A DNA stretch of 64,000 bases from Vibrio cincinnatiensis (lineage in GTDB: Bacteria; Pseudomonadota; Gammaproteobacteria; Enterobacterales; Vibrionaceae): positions 186,001-250,000 of the forward strand of contig NZ_SGOM01000003.1 in NCBI RefSeq assembly GCF_022113815.1. The letters are read 5' to 3'. Under the pieces are notes generated by a model. That model saw only the letters and a list, made by a program, of their open reading frames with translations. It ran no database searches and had not been told where the DNA came from. How positions within the stretch are numbered: the stretch's first letter is position 1; each line of letters opens with the position of its first letter. Position numbers and translations under genes: made by a program. Below are positions 17,112-25,818 of the stretch, piece after piece.

Positions 17112-17373
17112 GAATAACGCCACCTTTTAATGATGTTTGAATGAGAGAGAATAAAGACAAGTTAACTTAGAACAATGATCAAGCCCTCTAAGCCAACCAT
17201 TGAGATGACGTAAAAGATAATACGTCAATGATGCTAAATCAAAGTAGATGAAGCCTCTGAATACAGTCAAAAGCTTCATCATTATACTCTTTGACTATCA
17301 TGCTCAGAGTATACGCAGATCTATGCTTCAACCGCTCGAAGATGGAATCACACAGAACATAAGTCAGACTGCC

Positions 17374-17559
17374 TCAATCATCTTCAATTAATTTATAAAT
17401 AACAAACAAACTAATCTGTAACAGAACGAATAATACACTCGAAATGATCACGTATTTGTTATCAAACAGACTGACTCCGTGAAGGATTAGGTCATACATT
17501 AGAAAGATGCCAATGATAATGGCAATCGCCATTTGCAAAATTCGTATAAAGCGTGGCAT
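17374..17559 (-). CDS. Small two-helix membrane protein, unrecognised
   Basis: 61 residues from the ATG at 17559, chosen because AGGAG lies seven bases before it; a start at 17580 has none. Two membrane helices (about 6-24, RILQMAIAIIIGIFLMYDLI, and about 34-54, IISSVLFVLLQISLFVIY) are joined by a short loop, with an acidic end (LIEDD). I do not recognise the family. It sits alone between ycjX and the fumarase gene, with its own 120-base downstream region carrying a terminator-like hairpin. Good ribosome site and clean membrane pattern support a real gene. Confidence 0.65.
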   Translation of the reverse strand: MPRFIRILQMAIAIIIGIFLMYDLILHGVSLFDNKYVIISSVLFVLLQISLFVIYKLIEDD

Positions 17560-17617
17560 TTTCTTCTCCTGAGAATTCAATTAGTTGTTCTAGTATATAC
17601 GCAATGCTGTTCAATAC

Positions 17618-17645
17618 AAAAGGTGCAGCAAGCGCTGCACCTTTT
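17618..17645 (-). terminator. Terminator after the fumarase gene
   Basis: Perfect 12-base arms AAAAGGTGCAGC (17618-17629) and GCTGCACCTTTT (17634-17645) with a four-base loop, 35 bases beyond the fumarase stop. On the minus strand the stem ends in TTTT followed by GTATTG. Confidence 0.75.
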
Positions 17646-17680
17646 ACTTTTTTCAACCTGTAGACTAAATTGCTGAGGAA

Positions 17681-19198
17681 TTACTCCGCCGCTTCAGCAA
17701 TTTTTACTCGCCAAGTATCTGGACCAGTTTGATGTGCATTTGCACCCGTTGAGTCAACGGCCACGGTCACGGGCATATCTTCAACTTCAAATTCGTAAAT
17801 CGCTTCCATTCCTAAATCTTCAAAAGCCACTACACGTGCTTTCTTAATCGCTTTCGCCACTAAGTAAGCCGCTCCACCGACAGCCATCAGATAAACGGCT
17901 TTATTTTTCTTGATTGACTCTACAGTTGCAGGGCCACGCTCAGCTTTCCCGATCATGCCCATCACCCCAACTTCTTCCAGCATCATATCGGTAAATTTAT
18001 CCATGCGGGTAGAGGTTGTTGGACCAGCAGGCCCCACCACTTCATCACCCACCGCGTCAACAGGGCCAACGTAGTAGATAAATTTCCCTTTCAAATCGAC
18101 CCCTTCTGGCAAGCTTTCACCATTTTGTAGCATCGTTTGAATACGTTTATGTGCCGCATCTCGACCCGTCAAAATTTTACCAGAAAGCAGTACTGTTTCT
18201 CCGGTTCGCCATGTTTCTATCTCTTGTTGCGTAACGGTATCAAGGTTTACTCGACGGGTATTCTCCCCCGCTTCCCATGTAATTTGTGGCCAATCTTCCA
18301 ACTTCGGTGGCGTTAACTCTGCTGGGCCAGAGCCATCTAGCGTAAAATGCACATGACGAGTCGCCGCGCAGTTAGGGATCAAACACACCGGCTTCGATGC
18401 TGCATGCGTCGGCGCAGTTTTGATTTTCACATCAACAACCGTTGTTAGGCCGCCCAACCCTTGTGCACCAATGCCAAGCTTATTCACTCGGTTAAAGATG
18501 TCTAACCGAAGCTCTTCTTCAGCATTTTGTGGGCCACGCTCAATTAGCTCTTGAATATCGATATGCTCCATCAAAGATTCTTTGGCTAAAACGGCCGCTT
18601 TTTCTGCCGTCCCACCTATCCCAATACCGAGCATTCCCGGTGGACACCAACCCGCGCCCATGGCTGGTAATGTTTTTTCTACCCATTCAGCAATATCATC
18701 TGATGGGTTGAGCATTGCCATTTTCGTTTTATTTTCACTACCGCCGCCTTTCGCTGCGATTTGAATATCAACCTTGTTACCCGGCACCATATTAATGTGC
18801 ACAACGGCTGGTGTATTATCTTTGGTATTGATTCGCTTGCCCGCAGGATCCATCAATACAGATGCGCGCAATGGGTTATCTGGATTCGTATAAGCCTGAC
18901 GAACCCCTTCATCGACCATTTGTTGTACAGTCATATCGGTCGCGTCCCATTGAACGTCCATACCAATATTAACAAAACAAGTCACAATCCCAGTATCTTG
19001 ACAAATTGGACGGTGTCCTTCTGCGGACATGCGTGAGTTAATCAAAATTTGCGCAATCGCATCTTTTGCCGCTTGGCTTTCTTCACGGTGGTAGGCTTGT
19101 TCCAGTGCTTGAATAAAATCAAGGGGGTGGTAATAAGAAATGTACTGAAGAGCATCAGCAACACTGCTGATCACATCTTGCTTGCGTATAACCGTCAT
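17681..19198 (-). CDS. Class I fumarate hydratase (iron-sulfur, FumA/FumB type)
   Basis: 505 residues. It hydrates fumarate to malate in the citric acid cycle using an oxygen-sensitive [4Fe-4S] cluster. Cluster Cys candidates are in RPICQDTGIVTCF, LIPNCAATRH and GWCPPGMLGIGIGG; the C-terminal half carries GPTTSTRMDKFTD and KNKAVYLMAVGGAAYL. The start at 19198 follows GAGG by six bases, better than the ATG at 19216. Single gene, divergent from pabB. One polypeptide holds the alpha and beta parts that are separate in archaeal and some anaerobe enzymes. Confidence 0.93.
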   Translation of the reverse strand: MTVIRKQDVISSVADALQYISYYHPLDFIQALEQAYHREESQAAKDAIAQILINSRMSAEGHRPICQDTGIVTCFVNIGMDVQWDATDMTVQQMVDEGVRQAYTNPDNPLRASVLMDPAGKRINTKDNTPAVVHINMVPGNKVDIQIAAKGGGSENKTKMAMLNPSDDIAEWVEKTLPAMGAGWCPPGMLGIGIGGTAEKAAVLAKESLMEHIDIQELIERGPQNAEEELRLDIFNRVNKLGIGAQGLGGLTTVVDVKIKTAPTHAASKPVCLIPNCAATRHVHFTLDGSGPAELTPPKLEDWPQITWEAGENTRRVNLDTVTQQEIETWRTGETVLLSGKILTGRDAAHKRIQTMLQNGESLPEGVDLKGKFIYYVGPVDAVGDEVVGPAGPTTSTRMDKFTDMMLEEVGVMGMIGKAERGPATVESIKKNKAVYLMAVGGAAYLVAKAIKKARVVAFEDLGMEAIYEFEVEDMPVTVAVDSTGANAHQTGPDTWRVKIAEAAE

Positions 19199-19455
19199 TG
19201 CATGCCTCGTTATCATTATGCTTCCATGGGCTGACGCTTAAATGATGGGTTCGAGCGCCAGTAATGCCTGAAGGCGAAAAACGACTGAATTGAACACATT
19301 CATCAAGTAGCAGCTTTATTTTGGAGTTTTATACTCTCACAACCTCAAGAGATGAGCTTACTCTGCCAACTGCTTGAGGTTACTCCTTTATATGATACTC
19401 TTGCTTTCCTCAACACGCTATGCAGTGAAGCGTCCCTTTGTCACAAATTACACAA

Positions 19456-20823
19456 ATGAATAGCAACGAAAAAAAAACCGTACAAATTCAGTCACTCAGC
19501 TATCAAAAGGACCTTGCTCATCAAATCTTTTCTAAGATAGAGCATCTCCCTTGGGCCATGTTATTACGCTCTCCATCAGAACAACACCCCGATAGCCGAT
19601 TTGATATCTTGGTCGCCAACCCGATTGTGACCTTAACCACCCTCGCCGATAAAACAGAAATTTGCACCCCACAATCAGTGACAGTGTCACAAAAAGATCC
19701 TTTTGAGTTACTGGCACAATTACAAGCGACCTACCTGCCCAATTTGACAACTCAAGACGATCTCCCTTTCATTGGTGGAGCGGTGGGTTATTTTAGTTAC
19801 GATCTTGGACGACGTGTTGAACAATTGCCCACTATCGCAGAACATGACTTACCCATGCCTGAGATGGCTATCGGCCTTTATGAATGGGCGATTGTGCTTG
19901 ATCATCACCAACAAATGGCTTACTGGGTGGGAGACAACCTACCCCAAGCTCAAGCTTGGTTACATGCCCAAACCCAGCCAGAAATCCACCCCTTTAAGCT
20001 TACGGCGCCTTGGCAATCCAATATGTCTGCCCAGCAATACCAACAAAAGTTTAGTCAAGTACAAACCTATTTACTGTCCGGTGATTGCTACCAAATCAAT
20101 CTTGCACAGCGTTTTCAAGCCAGTTACCAAGGCAGTGAGTGGCTGGCTTACCAAAAATTAGAGCAAGTCAATCAGGCTCCATTTTCTGCGTTTATACGCC
20201 TTAAGCAAGGCACGATTCTCAGCGTTTCACCTGAACGATTTTTATTGGTCGACCAAGGCGAGATTGAAACAAAACCCATTAAGGGAACACGACCTCGTAG
20301 TGATGACCCACAACAAGATACGAGTAATGCGAGAGAACTAGCTAGTGCAGAGAAAGATCAAGCAGAAAATTTAATGATTGTCGATCTACTGCGAAATGAT
20401 ATTGGTCGGGTCGCACAACCAGGCAGTGTTCATGTACCCACGTTATTCGCTATTGAGAGCTTTCCTGCCGTCCATCACTTGGTAAGTACGATTCGAGCCA
20501 AATTGGATACACACTATCAAAATACCGATTTACTGCGAGCAAGCTTTCCCGGTGGCTCCATTACAGGGGCCCCTAAAGTACGAGCAATGGAAATCATTGA
20601 AGAATTAGAGCCGCACCGTCGAAGCGCTTATTGTGGCTCGATTGGCTATATCAGCCGCCATGGACGTATGGATACCAGTATTACTATCCGCACCTTGATA
20701 GCCCACCAGCAGCAGTTGTATGCTTGGGCGGGAGGTGGCATCGTTGCAGACAGTCAATGTGAGGCTGAATATCAGGAAACATTAGATAAACTCAGCCGCA
20801 TCCTCCCGATCCTTGAGCAATAA
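19456..20823 (+). CDS. pabB: PabB, aminodeoxychorismate synthase component I
   Basis: 455 residues from the ATG at 19456; a TTG at 19438 is an alternative and neither has a clear ribosome site. It makes 4-amino-4-deoxychorismate from chorismate for folate synthesis, with PabA supplying ammonia. N-terminal part resembles PabB (HLPWAMLLRSPSEQHPDSRFD), and the chorismate domain shows VSPERFLLV, ETKPIKGTRPR, DLLRNDIGRV and SFPGGSITGAPKVRAMEII. The PIKGT lysine favours PabB over anthranilate synthase. The nudL gene begins 22 bases after its stop. Confidence 0.92.
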   Translation: MNSNEKKTVQIQSLSYQKDLAHQIFSKIEHLPWAMLLRSPSEQHPDSRFDILVANPIVTLTTLADKTEICTPQSVTVSQKDPFELLAQLQATYLPNLTTQDDLPFIGGAVGYFSYDLGRRVEQLPTIAEHDLPMPEMAIGLYEWAIVLDHHQQMAYWVGDNLPQAQAWLHAQTQPEIHPFKLTAPWQSNMSAQQYQQKFSQVQTYLLSGDCYQINLAQRFQASYQGSEWLAYQKLEQVNQAPFSAFIRLKQGTILSVSPERFLLVDQGEIETKPIKGTRPRSDDPQQDTSNARELASAEKDQAENLMIVDLLRNDIGRVAQPGSVHVPTLFAIESFPAVHHLVSTIRAKLDTHYQNTDLLRASFPGGSITGAPKVRAMEIIEELEPHRRSAYCGSIGYISRHGRMDTSITIRTLIAHQQQLYAWAGGGIVADSQCEAEYQETLDKLSRILPILEQ

Positions 20824-20845
20824 GACCGGAATAATAGAGAACCCC

Positions 20846-21457
20846 ATGGAAATCATTACGCTTAATAAAAACCAACTAATGCAAAGTTTTCTTTTGACAA
20901 TGCCGCCGGAGTATCATGCTCAGTCACTCCATCGAGTCTCTCATTTATCACCAGATGCATTGCGAAAAGCTTCTGTCTTAGTTGGATTTGTTGAGCGTGA
21001 AAATGGACTTAATATTATCTTAACGAAACGAGCCGCTCACCTAAAACATCACCCAGGGCAGATCAGCTTTCCCGGAGGAAAATATGAAGAAAGTGATGGC
21101 TCGCTTTATCAAACAGCAAAACGTGAAGCACAAGAAGAAATTGGTGTTTCAGATAGTGAGATAGAGATTTTAGGCCAATTACCAGAGCTGCTCACTGTCA
21201 GTCATTTTGCGGTAACCCCTGTTGTTGCATTTATTGATGCCAATTATAAAACCTGCATCGATCGCAATGAAGTAGAGGAAGTTTTTGAGATCCCAGCAAA
21301 TTATTTACTGGATCAGCGCAAACTCTACAGCAGCACTTTTCAGATACAAAATCGCCCACATAGAGTGTTTGCAATACCATATAAACATCATTTTATATGG
21401 GGTATGACCGCTCAAATTCTCCAAGCCCTTCAAAAACACATAAATCTGTCTCTCTAG
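20846..21457 (+). CDS. nudL: NUDIX hydrolase, NudL/YeaB-like CoA pyrophosphatase
   Basis: 203 residues from the ATG at 20846; an upstream TTG at 20813 overlaps pabB. The UPF0035 signature of CoA pyrophosphatases is visible (LTKRAAHLKHHPGQISFPGG) directly before the Nudix box, which reads GG-KYEESDGSLYQTA-REAQEEIGV with the catalytic REAQEE core. It probably cleaves CoA or related nucleoside diphosphate compounds. The pabB-nudL neighbourhood (pabB, yeaB, sdaA) matches E. coli. Confidence 0.9.
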   Translation: MEIITLNKNQLMQSFLLTMPPEYHAQSLHRVSHLSPDALRKASVLVGFVERENGLNIILTKRAAHLKHHPGQISFPGGKYEESDGSLYQTAKREAQEEIGVSDSEIEILGQLPELLTVSHFAVTPVVAFIDANYKTCIDRNEVEEVFEIPANYLLDQRKLYSSTFQIQNRPHRVFAIPYKHHFIWGMTAQILQALQKHINLSL

Positions 21458-21519
21458 CCAAGTTTATCGCTCATCACTCACCGACTTTGAGATGATCACG
21501 ATGTCATTTCAACCAAAAA

Positions 21520-21531
21520 GCAAACGTTTGC
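21520..21531. promoter_or_regulatory. PurR-like operator before sdaC-sdaA
   Basis: GCAAACGTTTGC is a perfect 12-base palindrome equal to the core of the PurR box (ACGCAAACGTTTGCGT). It lies about 205 bases upstream of sdaC. PurR controls purine and glycine/one-carbon genes in gamma-proteobacteria, so control of serine breakdown is sensible. Confidence 0.6.
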
Positions 21532-21736
21532 CATGAGAAATTCTCACCCAAACCGCCATTCAAATAACTTTATCTAATCCGTACGTTAACATTTTTTACA
21601 TGTGGCACAGTTTTTCCGTGATCAGGGGTCGGTTTTTGACATATCATCCAAGCACACAGGTAATACATGACTTAGATCTATTTTTTATTGTAAGAAAAAC
21701 TGCAAAATTGCACTCGATTTATTTCCTGTTCCCAAA

Positions 21737-23005
21737 ATGAGTAAATTAAACATGAATACAACCACAAAGGTTTTATCGACCACACAATCTGCTGGTAAAT
21801 GGACCTATAAAGATTTCGTATGGTCACTGTCACTCTTTGGTACAGCCGTCGGTGCGGGTGTCCTATTTTTACCGATTAAGGCAGGGGCAGGTGGTTTTTG
21901 GCCATTAGTTATTTTAGCCCTATTGGCAGCACCAATGACTTGGTTTGCCCATAAAGGACTGGCTCGTTTCGTTCTGTCAGCGAGCAAACCAGATTCGGAT
22001 ATTACCGATACAGTTGAAGAACACTTTGGTAAGACTGGCGCGAACCTTATCACTTTTGCTTACTTTTTTGCCATTTACCCTATTGTTCTCATCTATGGTG
22101 TCGGTATTACAAATACCGTTGATTCTTTCTTAGTTCACCAAATAGGTATGGCGTCGATTCCTCGCTGGTTGCTCTCTGGCGCACTCATTGCAACGATGAC
22201 TGCGGGCGTTGTTTTTGGTAAAGAATTGATGTTAAAAGCCACTTCGGCCATGGTTTACCCTTTGGTGTTTATTCTACTGGCACTCTCCGTTTTTCTTATT
22301 CCAGAATGGAATACTTCAATGATGGAAACCTCACCGGATTGGTCGGCGATGCCCGTGGTAGTATGGCTTGCAATTCCTATCATTGTTTTCTCTTTTAACC
22401 ATAGCCCAATTATCAGCCAATTCACAAAAGTACAGCGTCTTGAGCACGGTGACAAAGCGGTAGCAAAAACCGACATGATCACAGCAGGTTCAGCGATGAT
22501 GCTGATGGGTTTCGTGATGTTTTTTGTCTTCTCTGTTGTGCTTTCGCTCACTCCAGAGCAGCTACATATGGCACAAGAACAAAACATTAGTGTTTTGTCT
22601 TACCTCGCTAACGTACATGAGTCGCCACTGATTTCCTATTTAGGTCCTATTGTGGCTTTCGCCGCTATTACTTCTAGCTACTTTGGCCACTTCTTAGGAG
22701 CACATGAAGGTTTGGTCGGGTTAGTCAAATCTCGTAGTCAATTATCCATCACAAAAATTGAAAAGATCTCGTTAGTCTTTATCGTTCTCACCACTTGGTT
22801 AATTGCAATTATTAACCCAAGTATTCTAGGAATGATTGAAACCATGGGTGCGCCAATGATTGCGGCCATCTTATTCATACTGCCTGTTTTTGCCATGCAA
22901 AATGTGCCAGCAATGGCAAAATATAAGACCTCTGTACCAGTACAAATTTTTACAGTTATTTGTGGTTTTGCCGCCATTAGTTCTGTAATCTACGGCGCTC
23001 TTTAA
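21737..23005 (+). CDS. sdaC: SdaC-like serine transporter (HAAAP family)
   Basis: 422 residues, about eleven membrane helices. The first helix region has SLFGTAVGAGVLFLPIKAG, the signature of hydroxy/aromatic amino acid permeases, and IIVFSFNHSPIISQFTK marks the SdaC/TdcC branch. It imports serine with protons or sodium. The serine deaminase gene follows after 93 bases, so uptake and breakdown of serine are linked, as with sdaCB in E. coli. A PurR-like box lies upstream. Confidence 0.9.
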   Translation: MSKLNMNTTTKVLSTTQSAGKWTYKDFVWSLSLFGTAVGAGVLFLPIKAGAGGFWPLVILALLAAPMTWFAHKGLARFVLSASKPDSDITDTVEEHFGKTGANLITFAYFFAIYPIVLIYGVGITNTVDSFLVHQIGMASIPRWLLSGALIATMTAGVVFGKELMLKATSAMVYPLVFILLALSVFLIPEWNTSMMETSPDWSAMPVVVWLAIPIIVFSFNHSPIISQFTKVQRLEHGDKAVAKTDMITAGSAMMLMGFVMFFVFSVVLSLTPEQLHMAQEQNISVLSYLANVHESPLISYLGPIVAFAAITSSYFGHFLGAHEGLVGLVKSRSQLSITKIEKISLVFIVLTTWLIAIINPSILGMIETMGAPMIAAILFILPVFAMQNVPAMAKYKTSVPVQIFTVICGFAAISSVIYGAL

Positions 23006-23055
23006 TCTCTGCGTCAATGTATGAGCTTAAAACATATAAAATATAATGATAAATG

Positions 23056-23079
23056 GGCCTCCCTTTATTAAGGGGGGCC
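23056..23079 (+). other. Intercistronic hairpin between sdaC and sdaA
   Basis: GGCCTCCCTT pairs with AAGGGGGGCC (one T-G wobble) around a four-base loop. It ends 19 bases before the sdaA ATG. Only a short T-run follows (GATTTTG), so partial termination or message processing between the two genes is possible. Confidence 0.5.
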
Positions 23080-23098
23080 TGATTTTGAGGTAATCAAT

Positions 23099-24460
23099 AT
23101 GATTAGTGTATTTGATATCTATAAAATTGGTGTCGGTCCGTCCAGCTCACACACGGTCGGCCCAATGAAAGCGGGAAAACAATTTATTGATGACCTGCGC
23201 GCAATGGGAAAATTGCGTGACATCACTAAAATTACCGTGGATGTTTATGGATCATTATCACTGACAGGGAAAGGTCACCACACAGATATTGCTATTATTA
23301 TGGGCTTAGCAGGAAATACCCCTGAAAAAGTCGATATTGATGCAATTCCAAGTTTCATGGCTCGTGTTGAAGAAACCGAGCGACTTCCAGTCGGCATGCA
23401 CTGTCATACTGTTGCCTTCCCTCGTGAAGGTGGCATGAATTTTCACAAAACCAATTTATCGCTTCATGAAAATGGTATGCAAATTCATGCTTGGATCGAT
23501 GATGAGGTCGCTTATGCTAAAACTTACTACTCTATCGGTGGTGGTTTTATCGTGGATGAAGAAAGTTTTGGTCAAACGATTGAATCTCCTATTCAAGTCC
23601 CCTACCCATTCAGTAGTGCTGAACAATTAGTGAATCAATGTAAAGATCATGGTTTATCAATCAGTACCTTAGTCATGGCCAATGAGAAGGCTCTTCATTC
23701 AGACGAAGAAGTTCGAAGCTATTTTGCCAATATTTGGCGTACGATGCGTGAATGTATGGAACGAGGAATGAGCACAGAGGGAATTCTGCCCGGACCTTTA
23801 CGTGTACCTCGCCGTGCTGCCGCGTTACGCCAACAATTATTAACCTCAGAAAAAATTACCAACGATCCTATGGCAGTGGTGGACTGGGTAAATATGTACG
23901 CCTTTGCTGTCAATGAAGAAAATGCGGCGGGAGGCCGTGTTGTTACCGCTCCAACCAATGGAGCATGTGGCATTATTCCCGCGGTACTGGCCTATTACGA
24001 CAAATTTATCCAGACCGTAACAGAAAAAGATTATATTCGTTATTTCACCGCCTCTGGTGCCATTGGTGGCCTTTATAAACAAAATGCGTCAATTTCTGGT
24101 GCAGAAGTGGGTTGCCAAGGTGAAGTGGGTGTGGCCTGCTCAATGGCTGCAGCAGGTTTAGCCGAACTATTAGGCGGTAGCCCTGAACAAGTGTGTATGG
24201 CCGCAGAAATTGCCATGGAACATAACTTAGGGTTAACGTGCGATCCCGTTGCCGGTCAAGTCCAAGTTCCTTGTATTGAACGTAACGGAATTGCTGCAGT
24301 GAAAGCCATAAACTCCACTCGCATGGCAATGCGCCGCTCTTCTGAACCACGTGTCTCCTTGGATAAAGTCATTGAAACCATGCTTGAGACAGGGAAAGAC
24401 ATGAATGCAAAATACCGAGAAACCTCTCAAGGAGGATTAGCGGTTAAAGTAATCTGCTAA
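23099..24460 (+). CDS. sdaA: L-serine ammonia-lyase (serine deaminase, iron-sulfur)
   Basis: 453 residues, the single-chain type. It converts L-serine to pyruvate and ammonia with a [4Fe-4S] cluster. Visible motifs: KIGVGPSSSHTVGPMKAG near the N-terminus, TAPTNGACGIIPAVLAYY, EVGCQGEVGVACSMAAAG and the C-terminal cluster Cys region GLTCDPVAGQVQVPCIERN. GAGG eight bases upstream supports the start. Expressed with sdaC, possibly modulated by the hairpin between them; a good terminator follows. Confidence 0.95.
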   Translation: MISVFDIYKIGVGPSSSHTVGPMKAGKQFIDDLRAMGKLRDITKITVDVYGSLSLTGKGHHTDIAIIMGLAGNTPEKVDIDAIPSFMARVEETERLPVGMHCHTVAFPREGGMNFHKTNLSLHENGMQIHAWIDDEVAYAKTYYSIGGGFIVDEESFGQTIESPIQVPYPFSSAEQLVNQCKDHGLSISTLVMANEKALHSDEEVRSYFANIWRTMRECMERGMSTEGILPGPLRVPRRAAALRQQLLTSEKITNDPMAVVDWVNMYAFAVNEENAAGGRVVTAPTNGACGIIPAVLAYYDKFIQTVTEKDYIRYFTASGAIGGLYKQNASISGAEVGCQGEVGVACSMAAAGLAELLGGSPEQVCMAAEIAMEHNLGLTCDPVAGQVQVPCIERNGIAAVKAINSTRMAMRRSSEPRVSLDKVIETMLETGKDMNAKYRETSQGGLAVKVIC

Positions 24461-24485
24461 TTTCAGTATAGCCCATTGTGCTTAT

Positions 24486-24516
24486 AAAGCCTGATACTCT
24501 ACCATCAGGCTTTTTT
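24486..24516 (+). terminator. Intrinsic terminator after sdaA
   Basis: AAAGCCTGAT and ATCAGGCTTT form a 10-base stem with an 8-base loop, followed by a run of six T, 26 bases after the sdaA stop. Confidence 0.88.
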
Positions 24517-24579
24517 GTTTCTTTACGCATCTTTACTTAGCTTTACCTAACAACCGCTTGTTTTCTCTTAAGATAACGT

Positions 24580-24602
24580 TATAAATGGTGATAATCATTC
24601 TC
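24580..24602 (+). promoter_or_regulatory. Fur-like box overlapping a candidate promoter of the MacAB operon
   Basis: Bases 24584-24602 match the 19-base Fur consensus GATAATGATAATCATTATC at 15 of 19 positions, including the whole GATAATCATT block. TATAAA (24580-24585) can serve as -10 with TTGTTT (24558-24563) as -35 at 16 bases, so Fur binding would cover the promoter end. It lies directly before the exporter genes. Confidence 0.55.
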
Positions 24603-24630
24603 TTTTATGTGCTGGTTCACTTTTATTACC

Positions 24631-25818
24631 ATGTCATTACTTATTACAAAGAAAACCACTCTCACGCTATTCATCGTGATTTTTATCCTAATCGTACTGG
24701 GTTATACTTTGTATCCCAAGCAGAAAGCGCTGACCTACGTCACCGATACCGTTCAACGCGGTAATATCGAAGAAACCGTGCTTGCTACCGGTATGCTTCA
24801 AGCTTCAAAATTGGTTGCAATTGGAGCCCAGGTTTCCGGTCAAATTGAGGCTCTTGCGGTTAATTTAGGGGATAATATTCAGCAAGGCGATTTAGTGGCT
24901 CAAATCGACAACCTAACTCAGCAAAATAAACTCAAAGAAGCCCAAGCCTCATTAAACAGCTTAAATGCCCAATACCAAGCCAAACAGGCATTAATTCGTC
25001 AAGCTCAAGCTGAATTCAATCGCCAAAAAGCCATGTTGGCAGATAACGCCAGTTCACTGGCAGATTATGAAGCCGCTCAAGCTTCTCTTGCCGTGTATAT
25101 TGCCGAACTTGAACAGTTAAAGGCACAACAGGAACAAGCCAAAATTAGCGTTGATAGCGCAAAGCTCGATCTCAATTATACGACCATTCGAGCCCCCATG
25201 AATGGAACGGTCGTTTACAATGCGGTAGAGGAAGGCCAAACCGTCAATGCTAATCAAACCACCCCTACCATTATTGAGCTAGCGGTACTCGACACCATGA
25301 CCGTAAAAGCTCAAATATCAGAAGCCGACATCATTAAAGTCACTCCGGGGTTACCTATCTATTTCACCATTCTAGGCCAACCCAATAAACGCTATTCCAG
25401 TACATTACGTGCTATTGAGCCCGGCCCAACGTTAATGACAGGCAATGACAGCAACCTTTCAATCAGTAATGACGAGGCGATTTACTATCATGGTCTGTTT
25501 GATATTGATAACCCTGATGGTCTATTGCGTATCGGGATGACCGCTCAAGTCACCATTGTTTTACGACGCTCAGAAAACGCGCTATTGATCCCCGCTCAAG
25601 TGCTCATCAGACAACCGGGACCAAAACCTCGCTACCAAGTTCCTGTACTAGAAAATGGTCAACAGGTATTTCGTGACGTTAAAATTGGTATTAACAATAA
25701 AGTGAATGTAGAAATTGTTGAGGGGCTCAATGAAGGTGATACGCTTATTTTAGGTATGCCAAACACGCTTAATGACAGTACGAGCCGTCGTATGGGACCA
25801 CCGGGGATGCGTTTCTGA
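24631..25818 (+). CDS. macA: MacA-like periplasmic adaptor of a tripartite exporter
   Basis: 395 residues from the ATG at 24631; an ATG at 24607 is also possible and neither has a clear ribosome site. One N-terminal membrane helix ([20 protein letters not shown]) anchors it. A lipoyl half ([20 protein letters not shown]), a long coiled-coil hairpin (about 105-185, rich in Ala/Gln), the second lipoyl half ([19 protein letters not shown]) and beta-barrel/membrane-proximal parts follow. It bridges MacB and the outer-membrane channel. Its TGA overlaps the macB ATG. Related systems export macrolides, peptides or siderophores (PvdRT-OpmQ). Confidence 0.87.
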   Translation: MSLLITKKTTLTLFIVIFILIVLGYTLYPKQKALTYVTDTVQRGNIEETVLATGMLQASKLVAIGAQVSGQIEALAVNLGDNIQQGDLVAQIDNLTQQNKLKEAQASLNSLNAQYQAKQALIRQAQAEFNRQKAMLADNASSLADYEAAQASLAVYIAELEQLKAQQEQAKISVDSAKLDLNYTTIRAPMNGTVVYNAVEEGQTVNANQTTPTIIELAVLDTMTVKAQISEADIIKVTPGLPIYFTILGQPNKRYSSTLRAIEPGPTLMTGNDSNLSISNDEAIYYHGLFDIDNPDGLLRIGMTAQVTIVLRRSENALLIPAQVLIRQPGPKPRYQVPVLENGQQVFRDVKIGINNKVNVEIVEGLNEGDTLILGMPNTLNDSTSRRMGPPGMRF

